The notes: generated by a model not told the origin, from the sequence alone. Positions 36,006-44,439 are shown, counted from the first letter of the stretch. The stretch: 64,000 nucleotides of DNA from Paractinoplanes maris (GCF_023544465.1 NZ_JALPVL010000002.1:1-64000); one strand, 5' to 3'. Program-made: numbers and translations.

Positions 36006-37364
36006 TCAGGAAAGATGCGCCAGCAGATCCTGCCGGGTCAGCACGCCCGCCGGCTTGCCGTCGATCAGCACCATGGCGGCATCCGCTTTCTCCAGCAGCG
36101 ACACGGCCTCGCTCACCGGCTGGCCACCACCGATCATCGGCAGGGGCTCGCCCATGTGGCGCTCTATCGTGTCGTGCAAGTGGGCCTGCCCGGTGAACAG
36201 CGCATCCAGCAACGCCTTCTCCGCGATCGACCCCGCCACCTCGCCCGTCACCACCGGTGGCTCCGCTTTCAGAACCGGCAGCTGCGAGATGCCGTACTCG
36301 CGCATGTAGTCGATCGCGTCGCGCACGGTTTCGGTGGGGTGGACGTGGATCAGGGGCGGCATCGCCCCGCCCTTTCCTTCCAGCGCGTCCGCCACCGTCG
36401 GCGCCCCCTCGACCGTGCGCAGGAAGCCGTACCGCGCCATCCAGTCGTCGTTGAAGATCTTCGACAGGTAGCCGCGGCCGCCGTCGGGGAGCAGGACCAC
36501 GATCACGTCGCCCGGGTCGGCTCGGCGGGCCACCTCGAGTGCGGCCACCACCGCCATGCCGCAGGACCCACCGACCAGCAGCCCTTCCTCGCGGGCCAGG
36601 CGGCGGGTCATCTCGAACGAGTCGGAGTCGGAGACCTCGATGATCTCGTCGCAGATCTCCCGGTCGTACGTGGTCGGCCAGAAGTCCTCGCCCACGCCCT
36701 CGACCAGGTAGGGCCGGCCGGTTCCGCCGGAGTAGACCGAGCCTTCCGGGTCCGCGCCGATGACGCGTACGGGTCCTTGCTCTTTGAGATACCGCCCGAC
36801 CCCGGTGACCGTCCCGCCGGTGCCGACCCCCGTCACGAAGTGGGTGATCTGGCCGTCGGTCTGCTTCCAGAGCTCGGGCCCGGTCTCTTCGTAGTGCGAG
36901 CGCGGGTTGGCCGCGTTGCTGTACTGGTCGGGCTTCCACGCGCCCGGCACTTCGCGGGCCAGGCGGTCGGAGACGTTGTAGTAGGAGCGCGGGTCCTCGG
37001 GCGCGACCGCCGTGGGGCAGACGACCACGTCCGCCCCGTACGCCTTCAGAACGTTCCGCTTGTCCTCGCTGACCTTGTCGGGGCAGACGAAGATGCACTT
37101 GTAGCCGCGCTGTTGAGCGACCAGGGCCAACCCGACGCCGGTGTTGCCACTGGTCGGCTCGACGATGGTGCCACCGGGCTTCAGCAGGCCGGCCTGTTCG
37201 GCGTCGAGCACCATCCGCAGGGCGATCCGGTCTTTCACCGAACCGCCGGGATTGAAGTACTCGACCTTGGCCAGCACCGTGGCGGCGATGCCCTCGGTGA
37301 CTTTGTTCAGCTTGACGAGGGGGGTGTCCCCGATGATGTCGACGACGTTGTCGTAATAGCGCAC
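36006..37364 (-). CDS. cbs: Cystathionine beta-synthase
   Basis: A 452-residue PLP enzyme condensing serine with homocysteine. PLP-Lys44 lies in NPGGSVKDRIA; EPTSGNTGVGLA and GTGGTVTG bind the cofactor and substrate. The C-terminal 110 residues are a paired CBS (Bateman) domain that may bind an adenosyl ligand. There is no haem-binding N-terminus. The GTG start at 37364 lies five bases after TAGTCT, so transcription may be leaderless, although the upstream stop is also only three bases away. Syntenic with Rv1077. Confidence 0.95.
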   Translation of the reverse strand: MRYYDNVVDIIGDTPLVKLNKVTEGIAATVLAKVEYFNPGGSVKDRIALRMVLDAEQAGLLKPGGTIVEPTSGNTGVGLALVAQQRGYKCIFVCPDKVSEDKRNVLKAYGADVVVCPTAVAPEDPRSYYNVSDRLAREVPGAWKPDQYSNAANPRSHYEETGPELWKQTDGQITHFVTGVGTGGTVTGVGRYLKEQGPVRVIGADPEGSVYSGGTGRPYLVEGVGEDFWPTTYDREICDEIIEVSDSDSFEMTRRLAREEGLLVGGSCGMAVVAALEVARRADPGDVIVVLLPDGGRGYLSKIFNDDWMARYGFLRTVEGAPTVADALEGKGGAMPPLIHVHPTETVRDAIDYMREYGISQLPVLKAEPPVVTGEVAGSIAEKALLDALFTGQAHLHDTIERHMGEPLPMIGGGQPVSEAVSLLEKADAAMVLIDGKPAGVLTRQDLLAHLS

Positions 37365-37367
37365 ACC

Positions 37368-37712
37368 TCAGACTACGACTACCCGGTCCTGTTGCCTCTC
37401 CCACTCCAGGAAGCGCTCGGTCTCGGCCAAAACCGACCCGGCCAGCCAGGCCACCATCACCGCGTCGTCGGCCAGACCGAAGACCCAGAGGAAGGCCTCG
37501 GGGATGACGTCGATGGGCGAAAGAACGTACGCGGTCGCCGCCGCCATCATGGCCAGGCGCACGCCGCCGTCGTACTGGCCGCGGGTGGTCGCCTTCATCA
37601 TCCGCGGGACCGCCGCGATGCGGGTGGAGAGCGACGGGCCGCCCCGCGCGCCGGCCATCAGGGCCTTGGCGAGCGAGGTGAACGCCGCCGTCCGTTTCAG
37701 CGTCTTCGCCAT
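37368..37712 (-). CDS. DUF1232 membrane protein (YkvA-like)
   Basis: A 114-residue protein. The DUF1232 core LSPIDVIPEAFLWVFGLADDAVMVAW lies at residues about 64-90, preceded by a hydrophobic helix (GVRLAMMAAATAYV). Basic N-terminus. The ATG at 37712 has AGAGGGGAA upstream. Its stop codon overlaps the TAGTCT box of cbs. Function unknown. Confidence 0.87.
   Translation of the reverse strand: MAKTLKRTAAFTSLAKALMAGARGGPSLSTRIAAVPRMMKATTRGQYDGGVRLAMMAAATAYVLSPIDVIPEAFLWVFGLADDAVMVAWLAGSVLAETERFLEWERQQDRVVVV
37370..37375 (-). promoter_or_regulatory. -10 box of cbs inside an upstream stop region
   Basis: TAGTCT on the minus strand (37375 to 37370) precedes the cbs GTG by five bases and overlaps the stop codon of the DUF1232 gene. 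Confidence 0.4.
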
Positions 37713-37872
37713 GTTGTTCCCCTCTCGGTCATTCCAGCATGACTTGCGCGCGCCATGATTGCCTCTCGCCGCCGCGCGATAGCCTCGAATTCCCCACCCG
37801 CTTCCGATTTACGCGGCTCCCCGGAGCCGAGGGAGCGGGAGTTGCCCGGATCGAGCGACAGCGAGGGAGCCT

Positions 37873-38940
37873 GTGAGCACCATTCAGATCTCCGCGGAGG
37901 ACCGGCGCCGGCTCAAACTGGCTGGTCAGATCCTCGGCGGCGTAACGGGCGCCCTGGCCACGATGACCGCCCTGTCGGCCGGCGTGCTGCTGCGGCAGGC
38001 CGCCGAGGCCCGCCGGATCATCCCGATGGCCGAGGCGCCCCCGCCGCGCGGCGACGGCTTGTACGGCGGGAAGTTCGGCGGCAAGGCGATCAGCATGGTC
38101 ATCCTGGGCGATTCGACCGCCGCCGGCTACGGCGTGCACCGGCCGCGGGAGACGCCCGGGGCGCTGCTCGCCACCGGTGTGTCGCGGCGGCTGCACCGGC
38201 CCGTCCGCCTGCACCGCCTGGCCGTGGTCGGTTCGATGTCCTCCGGCCTGCCCTATCAGGTCGACGCCGCCCTGGAGTACGCCCCCGACGTCGCGGTCAT
38301 CCTGATCGGTGGCAACGACGTCACCCACGTCTCCGATCGCGCGTCGGCCGTCCGCCACCTGGGGACCGAGGTGCGCCGGCTTCGCGAGGCCGGCTGCAAG
38401 GTGGTGGTCGGCACCTGCCCCGACATCGGCGCGATCCAGCCGATCAAGCCGCCGCTGCGCTGGCTGGCCCGCAAGTGGAGCCGCGACCTGGCCGCCGCCC
38501 AGACGGTCGCCGTCGTCGAGGCGGGCGGGCGCACGGTGTCGATCGGCGGTCTGCTCGGGCCGATGTTCGCGGCCGACCCGGTCCGGATGTACAGCTCGGA
38601 CCGCTTCCATCCGTCGGCCGAGGGTTATGCCCGGGCCGCCGCCGTCGTGATGCCGACCCTCATGGCGGCACTCGGCGAGGACGACCGCGCGGTTCTGACC
38701 GGCGGCGAGGGGGTACGCAGTCTCCAGGAGGCCGCGCAGGAGGCGGTCCAGGCGCCGGGCACCGAGGTCAGCGCGGCCGGCCGCTGGGCCGTGTTGCGCC
38801 GGCATCCGTGGTTCGGCGAGCCGCGCTCGTGGTTCGGTCATCGGGCGGCGCCCGCGCCGGCTGACGGCGCTGTTCCCGGCGACCGCTCGGCATCGAGCGC
38901 CGTAGGGTGGACACCGGAGGATCATCAGCATGCTTCGTGA
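37873..38940 (+). CDS. SGNH/GDSL hydrolase, membrane-anchored
   Basis: A 355-residue protein: a hydrophobic N-terminal anchor (residues 17-40), then an SGNH esterase fold with block I ILGDSTAAGYG (Ser81), block III IGGNDVTH with the oxyanion Asn, and block V DRFHPSAEGY. The disordered Ala/Gly/Pro tail follows the fold. The GTG at 37873 has GAGGGAG upstream. The substrate is unknown; cell-envelope acyl ester is plausible. A paralogue follows 18 bases later; M. tuberculosis Rv1075c is the comparable gene beside cbs. Confidence 0.9.
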   Translation: MSTIQISAEDRRRLKLAGQILGGVTGALATMTALSAGVLLRQAAEARRIIPMAEAPPPRGDGLYGGKFGGKAISMVILGDSTAAGYGVHRPRETPGALLATGVSRRLHRPVRLHRLAVVGSMSSGLPYQVDAALEYAPDVAVILIGGNDVTHVSDRASAVRHLGTEVRRLREAGCKVVVGTCPDIGAIQPIKPPLRWLARKWSRDLAAAQTVAVVEAGGRTVSIGGLLGPMFAADPVRMYSSDRFHPSAEGYARAAAVVMPTLMAALGEDDRAVLTGGEGVRSLQEAAQEAVQAPGTEVSAAGRWAVLRRHPWFGEPRSWFGHRAAPAPADGAVPGDRSASSAVGWTPEDHQHAS

Positions 38941-38958
38941 TGCAGGGAGGCGAGTGGA

Positions 38959-39750
38959 GTGGCGGGTTTGAACGCACGGATCGGCAAGGCGGCGGCCACC
39001 GGTCTGCTCGCCGGCACAGTGGGCGGTGCCGCCCTGCTGATCGGCGAGGTGCTCGCGGCCAAGGCCCGGCGCTATGCCAAGCCGACCATGGGGCTGGCCC
39101 TGCGCACCTCGATGGGCCGGGTCTCGGCGCCGCCGCTGCGCCTGGTGCTGCTGGGCGACTCGGCGGCGATCGGCGTGGGTGTGGAGTGGTTGAGCGAGAC
39201 GGTCGGCGGCCACCTGGCCCGGCTGCTCGCCGAGGGCGGTCCCGAGGTCGGCGAGCGGCACGTGCTGCTCTCCAGCGTCGGGGTGGCCGGCTCCCGCTCG
39301 TCCGACCTGGCCACCCAGGTGGCCCGGGCGCTGCTGGGCGAGCGCCCCGACGTCGCCGTGGTGCTGGTCGGCGCGCATGACGCCACCAGCCTGCGCAGCC
39401 CCGAGGAGTCGGCGGCCCAGCTGGGCACGGCCGTGCGCCGGTTGCGCGAGGCGGGCGTACGGGTCGTGGTCGGCACCTGCCCCGATCTGGGCGCGCTGCG
39501 AGCGATCGCTCCCCCGCTGCGCCAGATCGCCGGGGTGCTCGGCCGCCGCATGGCCAAGGCCCAGGTCAAGGCCGTGACCGCCGCGGGTGGCGCGGTCGTG
39601 CAGCTGGGCGATGAGACGGGCGCGGTGTTCCGGGCCGACGCCGGCACACTTTGCTACGACGGCTTCCACCCGTCGGCCGACGGCTACCGGGTGTGGGCCC
39701 ATGCCCTCTATCCCGCCGTGGTCAAAGCGGCGATGACGCCGGCCGGTTAG
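38959..39750 (+). CDS. SGNH hydrolase paralogue with altered block III
   Basis: A 263-residue tandem paralogue of the preceding gene. Block I is VLLGDSAAIGVG (Ser68) and block V is DGFHPSADGY, but block III reads VGAHDATS, so the oxyanion-hole Asn is replaced by His. An N-terminal hydrophobic anchor is present (residues 11-33). The loss suggests altered or weak hydrolysis. The GTG start at 38959 has GGAGGCGAG upstream. Confidence 0.85.
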   Translation: MAGLNARIGKAAATGLLAGTVGGAALLIGEVLAAKARRYAKPTMGLALRTSMGRVSAPPLRLVLLGDSAAIGVGVEWLSETVGGHLARLLAEGGPEVGERHVLLSSVGVAGSRSSDLATQVARALLGERPDVAVVLVGAHDATSLRSPEESAAQLGTAVRRLREAGVRVVVGTCPDLGALRAIAPPLRQIAGVLGRRMAKAQVKAVTAAGGAVVQLGDETGAVFRADAGTLCYDGFHPSADGYRVWAHALYPAVVKAAMTPAG

Positions 39751-39823
39751 GCAATGACGGATTCGTAGTCGAACATGACGCCTGTGTGACGAAGTTGTAC
39801 TTCCGGCTAAGTTACTGGCCGGT

Positions 39824-39829
39824 TAAATT
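39824..39829 (+). promoter_or_regulatory. -10 box of a leaderless thiolase start
   Basis: TAAATT lies six bases before the ATG at 39836, a textbook TANNNT and leaderless geometry. Confidence 0.6.
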
Positions 39830-39835
39830 GGGGCC

Positions 39836-41080
39836 ATGCCGGAAGCTGTCATTGTCGCCACCGCTCGATCCCCCATCGGCCGTGCAGCCAAGGGATCCTT
39901 GAGGGACCTGCGTCCCGACGACCTTGCCACCACCATCATCGACGCCGCGCTGGCCAAGGTGCCGCAGCTCGACCGCACCCTGATCGAGGATCTCTACCTC
40001 GGGTGCGGGCTTCCGGGTGGTGAGCAGGGCTTCAACATGGCCCGCGTGGTCGCCACCCAGCTCGGGCTGGACGGGTTGCCGGGCGCCACGGTCACCCGAT
40101 ACTGCTCGTCCTCGCTGCAGACCACCCGGATGGCGTTCCACGCGATCAAGGCCGGCGAGGGCGACATCTTTGTCTCGGCCGGTGTCGAGACCGTCTCGCG
40201 GTATGCCCGGGGCAGCTCCGACGGCCTCCCCTCCGAGGCGCAGGCCCTGGTCGGCGGCGGCTGGGAGAACCCCAAGTACGACGAGGCCCGGGCCCGCACC
40301 GCGAAGTACGCCGAGGGTGGCCAGACCTGGCACGACCCCCGTGACGACAACACGCTGCCCGACGTCTACATCGCGATGGGGCAGACCGCCGAGAACCTCG
40401 CCCAGATCAAGGGCGTGAGCCGCCAGGAGATGGACGAGTTCGGCGTACGCAGTCAGAACCTCGCCGAGAAGGCCATCGCCAACGGCTTCTGGGGTCGTGA
40501 GATCACCCCGGTGACGCTGCCCGACGGCACGGTCGTGTCGCAGGACGACGGCCCCCGCGCGGGCGTCACGCTGGAGGCGGTCTCGCAGCTCAAGCCGGTG
40601 TTCCGCCCGGACGGCCGGGTCACCGCGGGCAATTGCTGCCCGCTGAACGACGGCGCCGCGGCCGTGGTGATCATGAGTGACACCAAGGCCCGTGAGCTGG
40701 GCATCACCCCGCTGGCCCGGATCCTCTCGACCGGCGTCACCGCGCTCAGCCCCGAGATCATGGGTCTGGGCCCGGTCGAGGCGTCGAAGCAGGCGCTCAG
40801 GCGGGCCGGCATGAGCATCGGCGACGTCGACCTGGTCGAGATCAACGAGGCCTTCGCGGCGCAGGTGATCCCCTCGTACCAGGACCTGGGCATCCCGATC
40901 GAGAAGCTGAACGTGAACGGCGGCGCGATCGCCATCGGCCACCCGTTCGGCTCGACCGGCGCCCGGATGACCGGCACGCTGCTCAACGCGCTCGACTGGC
41001 ACGACAAGAGCATCGGCCTCGAGACGATGTGCGTCGGCGGCGGTCAGGGCATGGCACTGATCATCGAGCGCCTCAGCTAG
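39836..41080 (+). CDS. Acetyl-CoA C-acetyltransferase (thiolase)
   Basis: A 414-residue thiolase. The acyl-accepting Cys90 lies in TRYCSSSLQT, the His in NGGAIAIGHPFGSTGARM and the second Cys near 399 in CVGGGQGMALI; NEAFAAQV completes the active-site set. It is a degradative-type thiolase for beta-oxidation or acetoacetyl-CoA metabolism. Promoter and start appear leaderless (TAAATT box). The homologue beside Rv1075c is Rv1074c (fadA3). Confidence 0.94.
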   Translation: MPEAVIVATARSPIGRAAKGSLRDLRPDDLATTIIDAALAKVPQLDRTLIEDLYLGCGLPGGEQGFNMARVVATQLGLDGLPGATVTRYCSSSLQTTRMAFHAIKAGEGDIFVSAGVETVSRYARGSSDGLPSEAQALVGGGWENPKYDEARARTAKYAEGGQTWHDPRDDNTLPDVYIAMGQTAENLAQIKGVSRQEMDEFGVRSQNLAEKAIANGFWGREITPVTLPDGTVVSQDDGPRAGVTLEAVSQLKPVFRPDGRVTAGNCCPLNDGAAAVVIMSDTKARELGITPLARILSTGVTALSPEIMGLGPVEASKQALRRAGMSIGDVDLVEINEAFAAQVIPSYQDLGIPIEKLNVNGGAIAIGHPFGSTGARMTGTLLNALDWHDKSIGLETMCVGGGQGMALIIERLS

Positions 41081-41145
41081 CACCGCAAGCTTCCGCCGGG
41101 TCCGGTCTGCCACGAGCGGCCGGGCTCGGCGGAGTCATGTCCGGC

Positions 41146-41330
41146 CACGCCAGCGCGAAACCACGCCTGACCAGGCACGCGCGCCCCCACGCGAGCGCGA
41201 AATCAGGCCCGGCCGGGCAAGCGCGAAGGCCCGCCCCACGCGGATGCGAAAAGCAGGCCCGGTCGGGCGAGCGCGAAGTCCCGCCCCACGCTGGTGCGAA
41301 GTCAGGTCCGGGCGAGTGGGCGTGGAGTCA
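41146..41330. repeat. Degenerate tandem array, about 49-bp period
   Basis: Four diverged units, each beginning CACGC and continuing to a GCGAA..CAGG segment, start near 41146, 41188, 41237 and 41287 (spacings 42, 49, 50). Lies between thiolase and the small minus-strand gene. No ORF with a ribosome site is seen in it. Confidence 0.65.
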
Positions 41331-41630
41331 TTTGCGGTCGAGGGAGTAGCGCAGCTCGTTGACGGCTGCGGTGGCCTCGTCGAGCGCCGCGCCGGGCGGG
41401 GCGGCGGCGAGCAGGTCGTCGGCCATCACGCGCAGTTGGTCGGGCAGGATCATGTCGTGCTCGCGCGGCACCGGGCGGCGCGGCTGTCCCTCGGCGTCGG
41501 CTCCGAGGTCGGCCAAGAGCTGCACCAGGGCGTAGGCCCGGTCGTTGCGGCCGTCGACCCGCCAGCGCGGCTGCTCCCAGACGCGCACCTGGTTGAGCAG
41601 CCGGTCGACGGACGTGGCGAAGTCGGTCAC
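41328..41630 (-). CDS. Small helical protein of unknown function
   Basis: A 100-residue protein starting at GTG 41630. Mostly helical, with DRLLNQVRVWEQPRWRVDGRNDRAYALVQLLADLGA in the first half and an acidic/Ala second half. TATTCT lies seven bases before the GTG, suggesting a leaderless start. Family unrecognised. Its end abuts the 49-bp array. Confidence 0.65.
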   Translation of the reverse strand: MTDFATSVDRLLNQVRVWEQPRWRVDGRNDRAYALVQLLADLGADAEGQPRRPVPREHDMILPDQLRVMADDLLAAAPPGAALDEATAAVNELRYSLDRK

Positions 41631-41637
41631 GCCCGGC

Positions 41638-41643
41638 AGAATA
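41638..41643 (-). promoter_or_regulatory. -10 box of a leaderless start
   Basis: TATTCT on the minus strand (41643 to 41638) with seven bases to the GTG at 41630. Confidence 0.4.
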
Positions 41644-41703
41644 CGCGGAGCCGGACCTGGTCGCCCGGGGCGCCGAGGTCGCTTCATACCGGCACAGCAG
41701 GCC

Positions 41704-41786
41704 GGCAACCAGACGCGGCGAGCCGGTCAACCGGACGCGGCGGCCCGGCAACCGGATGCGGCGGGCCGGCGACCGGACGCGGCGGC
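41704..41786. repeat. 21-bp tandem array
   Basis: Four imperfect copies of a 21-22-bp unit beginning GGCAACCGGACGCGGCGG, at about 41704, 41725, 41747 and 41768. Period 21 would translate as a seven-residue repeat, but no gene start supports translation. Confidence 0.65.
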
Positions 41787-41798
41787 GGCAAACAGAAC

Positions 41799-41826
41799 GG
41801 CGCCCGGTCCGAGTGGACCGGGCGCC
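41799..41826 (-). terminator. Terminator of the Bax1-inhibitor-like gene
   Basis: GGCGCCCGGTCC (41799-41810) and GGACCGGGCGCC (41815-41826) form a perfect 12-bp stem with a 4-nt loop. On the minus strand GTTCTGTTTG follows. Confidence 0.9.
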
Positions 41827-41840
41827 GATTTCCGTCGGAA

Positions 41841-42668
41841 CTAGTCGTCCCCGCCTTGCAGGAAGCTCAGCAGGCGCAGGATCTCGATGTAGAGCCAGAC
41901 CAGGCTGACCAGGATGCCGAAAGCGGCCACCCAGGAGTAGCGCTGGGGCAGGCCCATGCGGACGCCCTCCTCGACCTCGTTGAAGCTGAGGATGAAGCTC
42001 AGGGCGGCCACCACGATGCAGATGATGCTGAAGAGGTAACCGAGCGGGCCGTTGTCGCGCAGGCCGGTGTTGAAGCCGAACAGCGACAGGACCAGGTTGA
42101 TCAGGATGACCGCGAACAGGCCACCCATCACGATGATCATGCCGCGCTGGAACTTCGGCGTGGCCCTGATGACCTTGGCTTTGTAGAGGAACGCGGTCAG
42201 GAAGAAGACGCCGAAGGTGGCGACCACCGCCTGCAGCACGACGCCCTGATAGCCGGCGATCGACGCGAAGACCTTGGAGGCCATGCCGACGAAGACACCC
42301 TCGACGACGGCGTAGGCCACGATGAGCGCGGGGTTGGCGATCCGCATGAACGAGATGACCAGGCCGAGGACCAGGCCGATCACCGCGGCCCCGATCCAGG
42401 CGACGGTGGTCGACGACGCGGGAATCACGTTCCAGGCGACGACGGCCGAGACACCCGTGATGCCGAGGAGCGTGACCGTCTTGACGACGACGTCGTCGAC
42501 GGTCATCGGGCGCACGGCGGGCGGAGCGGCGGGGTAATCCGACGCGCCGGGATACGGCTGACCGTAACCCGGGGCGGCACCGGCGGGGCCGTAGGCCCCG
42601 GACCCGGCCGTACGCTCCCGCTCGGCCGCCTGGCCGAGGCGCGAGAGCACCGGGTTGGAAGTCTTCAC
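41841..42668 (-). CDS. Bax inhibitor-1/YccA-like membrane protein
   Basis: A 275-residue protein. The first 65 residues are Tyr/Pro/Gly/Ala-rich and soluble; seven hydrophobic helices follow (TVTLLGITGVSAVVAW through FGILVSLVWLYIEIL), ending with the family's C-terminal acidic tail. BI-1 family proteins are pH-sensitive cation channels or protease modulators. The GTG at 42668 has AGGGAGG about nine bases upstream. Confidence 0.9.
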   Translation of the reverse strand: MKTSNPVLSRLGQAAERERTAGSGAYGPAGAAPGYGQPYPGASDYPAAPPAVRPMTVDDVVVKTVTLLGITGVSAVVAWNVIPASSTTVAWIGAAVIGLVLGLVISFMRIANPALIVAYAVVEGVFVGMASKVFASIAGYQGVVLQAVVATFGVFFLTAFLYKAKVIRATPKFQRGMIIVMGGLFAVILINLVLSLFGFNTGLRDNGPLGYLFSIICIVVAALSFILSFNEVEEGVRMGLPQRYSWVAAFGILVSLVWLYIEILRLLSFLQGGDD

Positions 42669-42813
42669 TGTGTCCAGCCTCCCTTTGAGGTTGAGGCACG
42701 TTTGGCGTGCCCTACCAGCGTACGGGGTGCAGCTGATCAAGAAAGGCTCGGAATGCTGTGAACAGGCTGAAGGTAAGAACGTCGAAGTGAAGCGGGGACG
42801 ATGCGGAGAGAAG

Positions 42814-42896
42814 TGCCCGGGGCGGGTCTCGAACCCGCACGCCTCGTGAGGCAGCCGCTTTTAAGGCGGCCGTGTCTGCCGTTCCACCACCCGGGC
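42814..42896 (-). tRNA. bldA: tRNA-Leu (anticodon UAA), bldA type
   Basis: An 83-nt class II tRNA read on the minus strand, 42896 to 42814. The seven-base acceptor stem GCCCGGG/CCCGGGC closes, with discriminator A and no encoded CCA. The anticodon arm GCCGC-CTTAAAA-GCGGC places UAA at 34-36 (42863-42861), so it reads the rare UUA codon. A long variable arm (CTCACGAGG) and GGTTCGAGACC T-arm follow. In Streptomyces this tRNA is bldA, which gates development and secondary metabolism. A leader hairpin precedes it. Confidence 0.93.
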
Positions 42897-42900
42897 GGGC

Positions 42901-42935
42901 CTGGGCGCGTTACCGTGCCGCGGTAACGCTCCCAG
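42901..42935 (-). promoter_or_regulatory. Hairpin and -10 region upstream of tRNA-Leu
   Basis: CTGGG + GCGTTACCG and CGGTAACGC + CCCAG (42901-42915 and 42921-42935) form a 14-bp interrupted hairpin four bases upstream of the tRNA 5' end. It could end ndh transcription or be part of the pre-tRNA leader. Just upstream on the minus strand a TATAAG (42946 to 42941) could be the tRNA -10 box. Confidence 0.55.
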
Positions 42936-42974
42936 GACACCTTATAAGCCCGGAGGGTACGAGAGGATACCGCC

Positions 42975-44348
42975 TCAGCGGGACCCGGCACCGACCTTGT
43001 CGCGGCCGTCGGCCGTCGGAGCCGGGACGGGCGGGGTCACCTCGGTGAACTCCTCACGCGGGGCGTGCAGCTGGTTGAGGGCCACCGTCTCGCGCTTGAA
43101 CAGCGCGGCGAGCGTCCAGTCGGCGACCACCCGGGCCTTGCGGTGGAACGACGGGATGTGGCTCACGTGGTAGGAGCGGTGCATGAACCACGCCGGCCAG
43201 CCCTTGACCTTGATGCCGTAGACGTGCGCGACACCCTTGCCGAGGCCCAGGCCGGCGACGCTGCCGATGTACTTGTGCTTGTACTCCTTGGGCTCGCCCC
43301 CGAGGACGACCTGCCGGATGTTGTCGGCCAGCACCTTGGCCTGCCGCACCGCGTGCTGGGCGCTCGGCGAGCACCAGCCACCGGGGTTGGTCAGGTCGGG
43401 CACCTGGGCGCTGTCACCGGCGCTCCACGCGCCCTCGAGCACCGTGCCGTCGCTGTCGGCCACCTGCAGGGTGGGCAGGCAGTTGACGTGACCCTTGGGG
43501 CCGCGCGGCAGGTCGGTGTGGTCGAGCATCGGCGACGGCTTCACGCCGGCCGTCCAGACCAGGGTCTCGGCCCGGAACCGGTCGCCGTCGGAGAGCACGA
43601 TCTCGCCGTCGACGCACGACTCGAGCCGGGTGTCCAGGCGCAGCGAGATGCCGCGCTTGTCGAGCTGGCGGGCCGCGTAGGCACCCATCTTGGGGCCGAC
43701 CTCGGGCAGGATCCGGTTGGTCGCCTCGACCAGGACGAACTTGAGCTCGTTCTTGTCGAGCTCGGGGTAGTACTGCATGGCGTCGCGGACGACGTCCTCC
43801 ATCTCGGCCAGCGCCTCGATGCCGGCGAAGCCGCCGCCGACGAAGACGAAGGACAAGGCGGCCTTGCGCACCTCGGGGTCGGGCGTGACGGCCGCGACGT
43901 CGAGCTGGTCGAGGATGTGGTTACGCAGGTAGATGGCCTCACCGATGGTCTTGAGGCCGATGCCGCGCTCGCTCAGGCCGGGGATCGGCAGCGTCCGCGA
44001 GACCGAGCCGGGGGCCACGATGATGTGGTCGTAGCTCATCTCGGTGGCCGGGCCCTCGATGGGCTGGATGGTCACCGTCTTGCGTGCGTGCTCCACCTTC
44101 GTGACCTCGCCGGCCACTACGCGACACTTCTTGAGCTCGCGGCGGAGCGGCACGACGCTGTGCCGCGGGGAGATGTTGCCGGCCGCTGCCTCGGGGAGGA
44201 ACGGCTGGTACGTCATGTGCGGCTGCGGGTCGATGACGACGACCTCGGCCCGGCGCCGGTTGAGCTTCTTCGACAGGCGCAGGGCGGCGTAAAGACCGAC
44301 GTGCCCTGCACCTACGACGACGATGCGCTGCGGATTCACGTTCGCCAT
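42975..44348 (-). CDS. ndh: Type II NADH dehydrogenase (NDH-2)
   Basis: A 457-residue flavoenzyme that feeds electrons from NADH to menaquinone without proton pumping. FAD-binding VVVGAGHVGLYAAL near residue 8 and NADH-binding FVGGGFAGIE near 172 are clear; ATG at 44348 (MANVNPQR) is chosen over one 18 codons earlier. The C-terminal amphipathic helix region would attach it to the membrane. Single gene, upstream of the tRNA on the same strand. Confidence 0.94.
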   Translation of the reverse strand: MANVNPQRIVVVGAGHVGLYAALRLSKKLNRRRAEVVVIDPQPHMTYQPFLPEAAAGNISPRHSVVPLRRELKKCRVVAGEVTKVEHARKTVTIQPIEGPATEMSYDHIIVAPGSVSRTLPIPGLSERGIGLKTIGEAIYLRNHILDQLDVAAVTPDPEVRKAALSFVFVGGGFAGIEALAEMEDVVRDAMQYYPELDKNELKFVLVEATNRILPEVGPKMGAYAARQLDKRGISLRLDTRLESCVDGEIVLSDGDRFRAETLVWTAGVKPSPMLDHTDLPRGPKGHVNCLPTLQVADSDGTVLEGAWSAGDSAQVPDLTNPGGWCSPSAQHAVRQAKVLADNIRQVVLGGEPKEYKHKYIGSVAGLGLGKGVAHVYGIKVKGWPAWFMHRSYHVSHIPSFHRKARVVADWTLAALFKRETVALNQLHAPREEFTEVTPPVPAPTADGRDKVGAGSR

Positions 44349-44439
44349 TCTGGCGCCTGCGGGGGTCGTCGCGCCTCCTGGTGTGAGAAGCGTCAAAGGC
44401 ATTTGTCAAGTGCTGTGACGCACATATTGCAGGCAGATT

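Noticed and set aside
41146..41330. CRISPR array
   Set aside because: Units are too diverged, spacers are not unique, and no cas gene is present; the other arrays fail for the same reasons.
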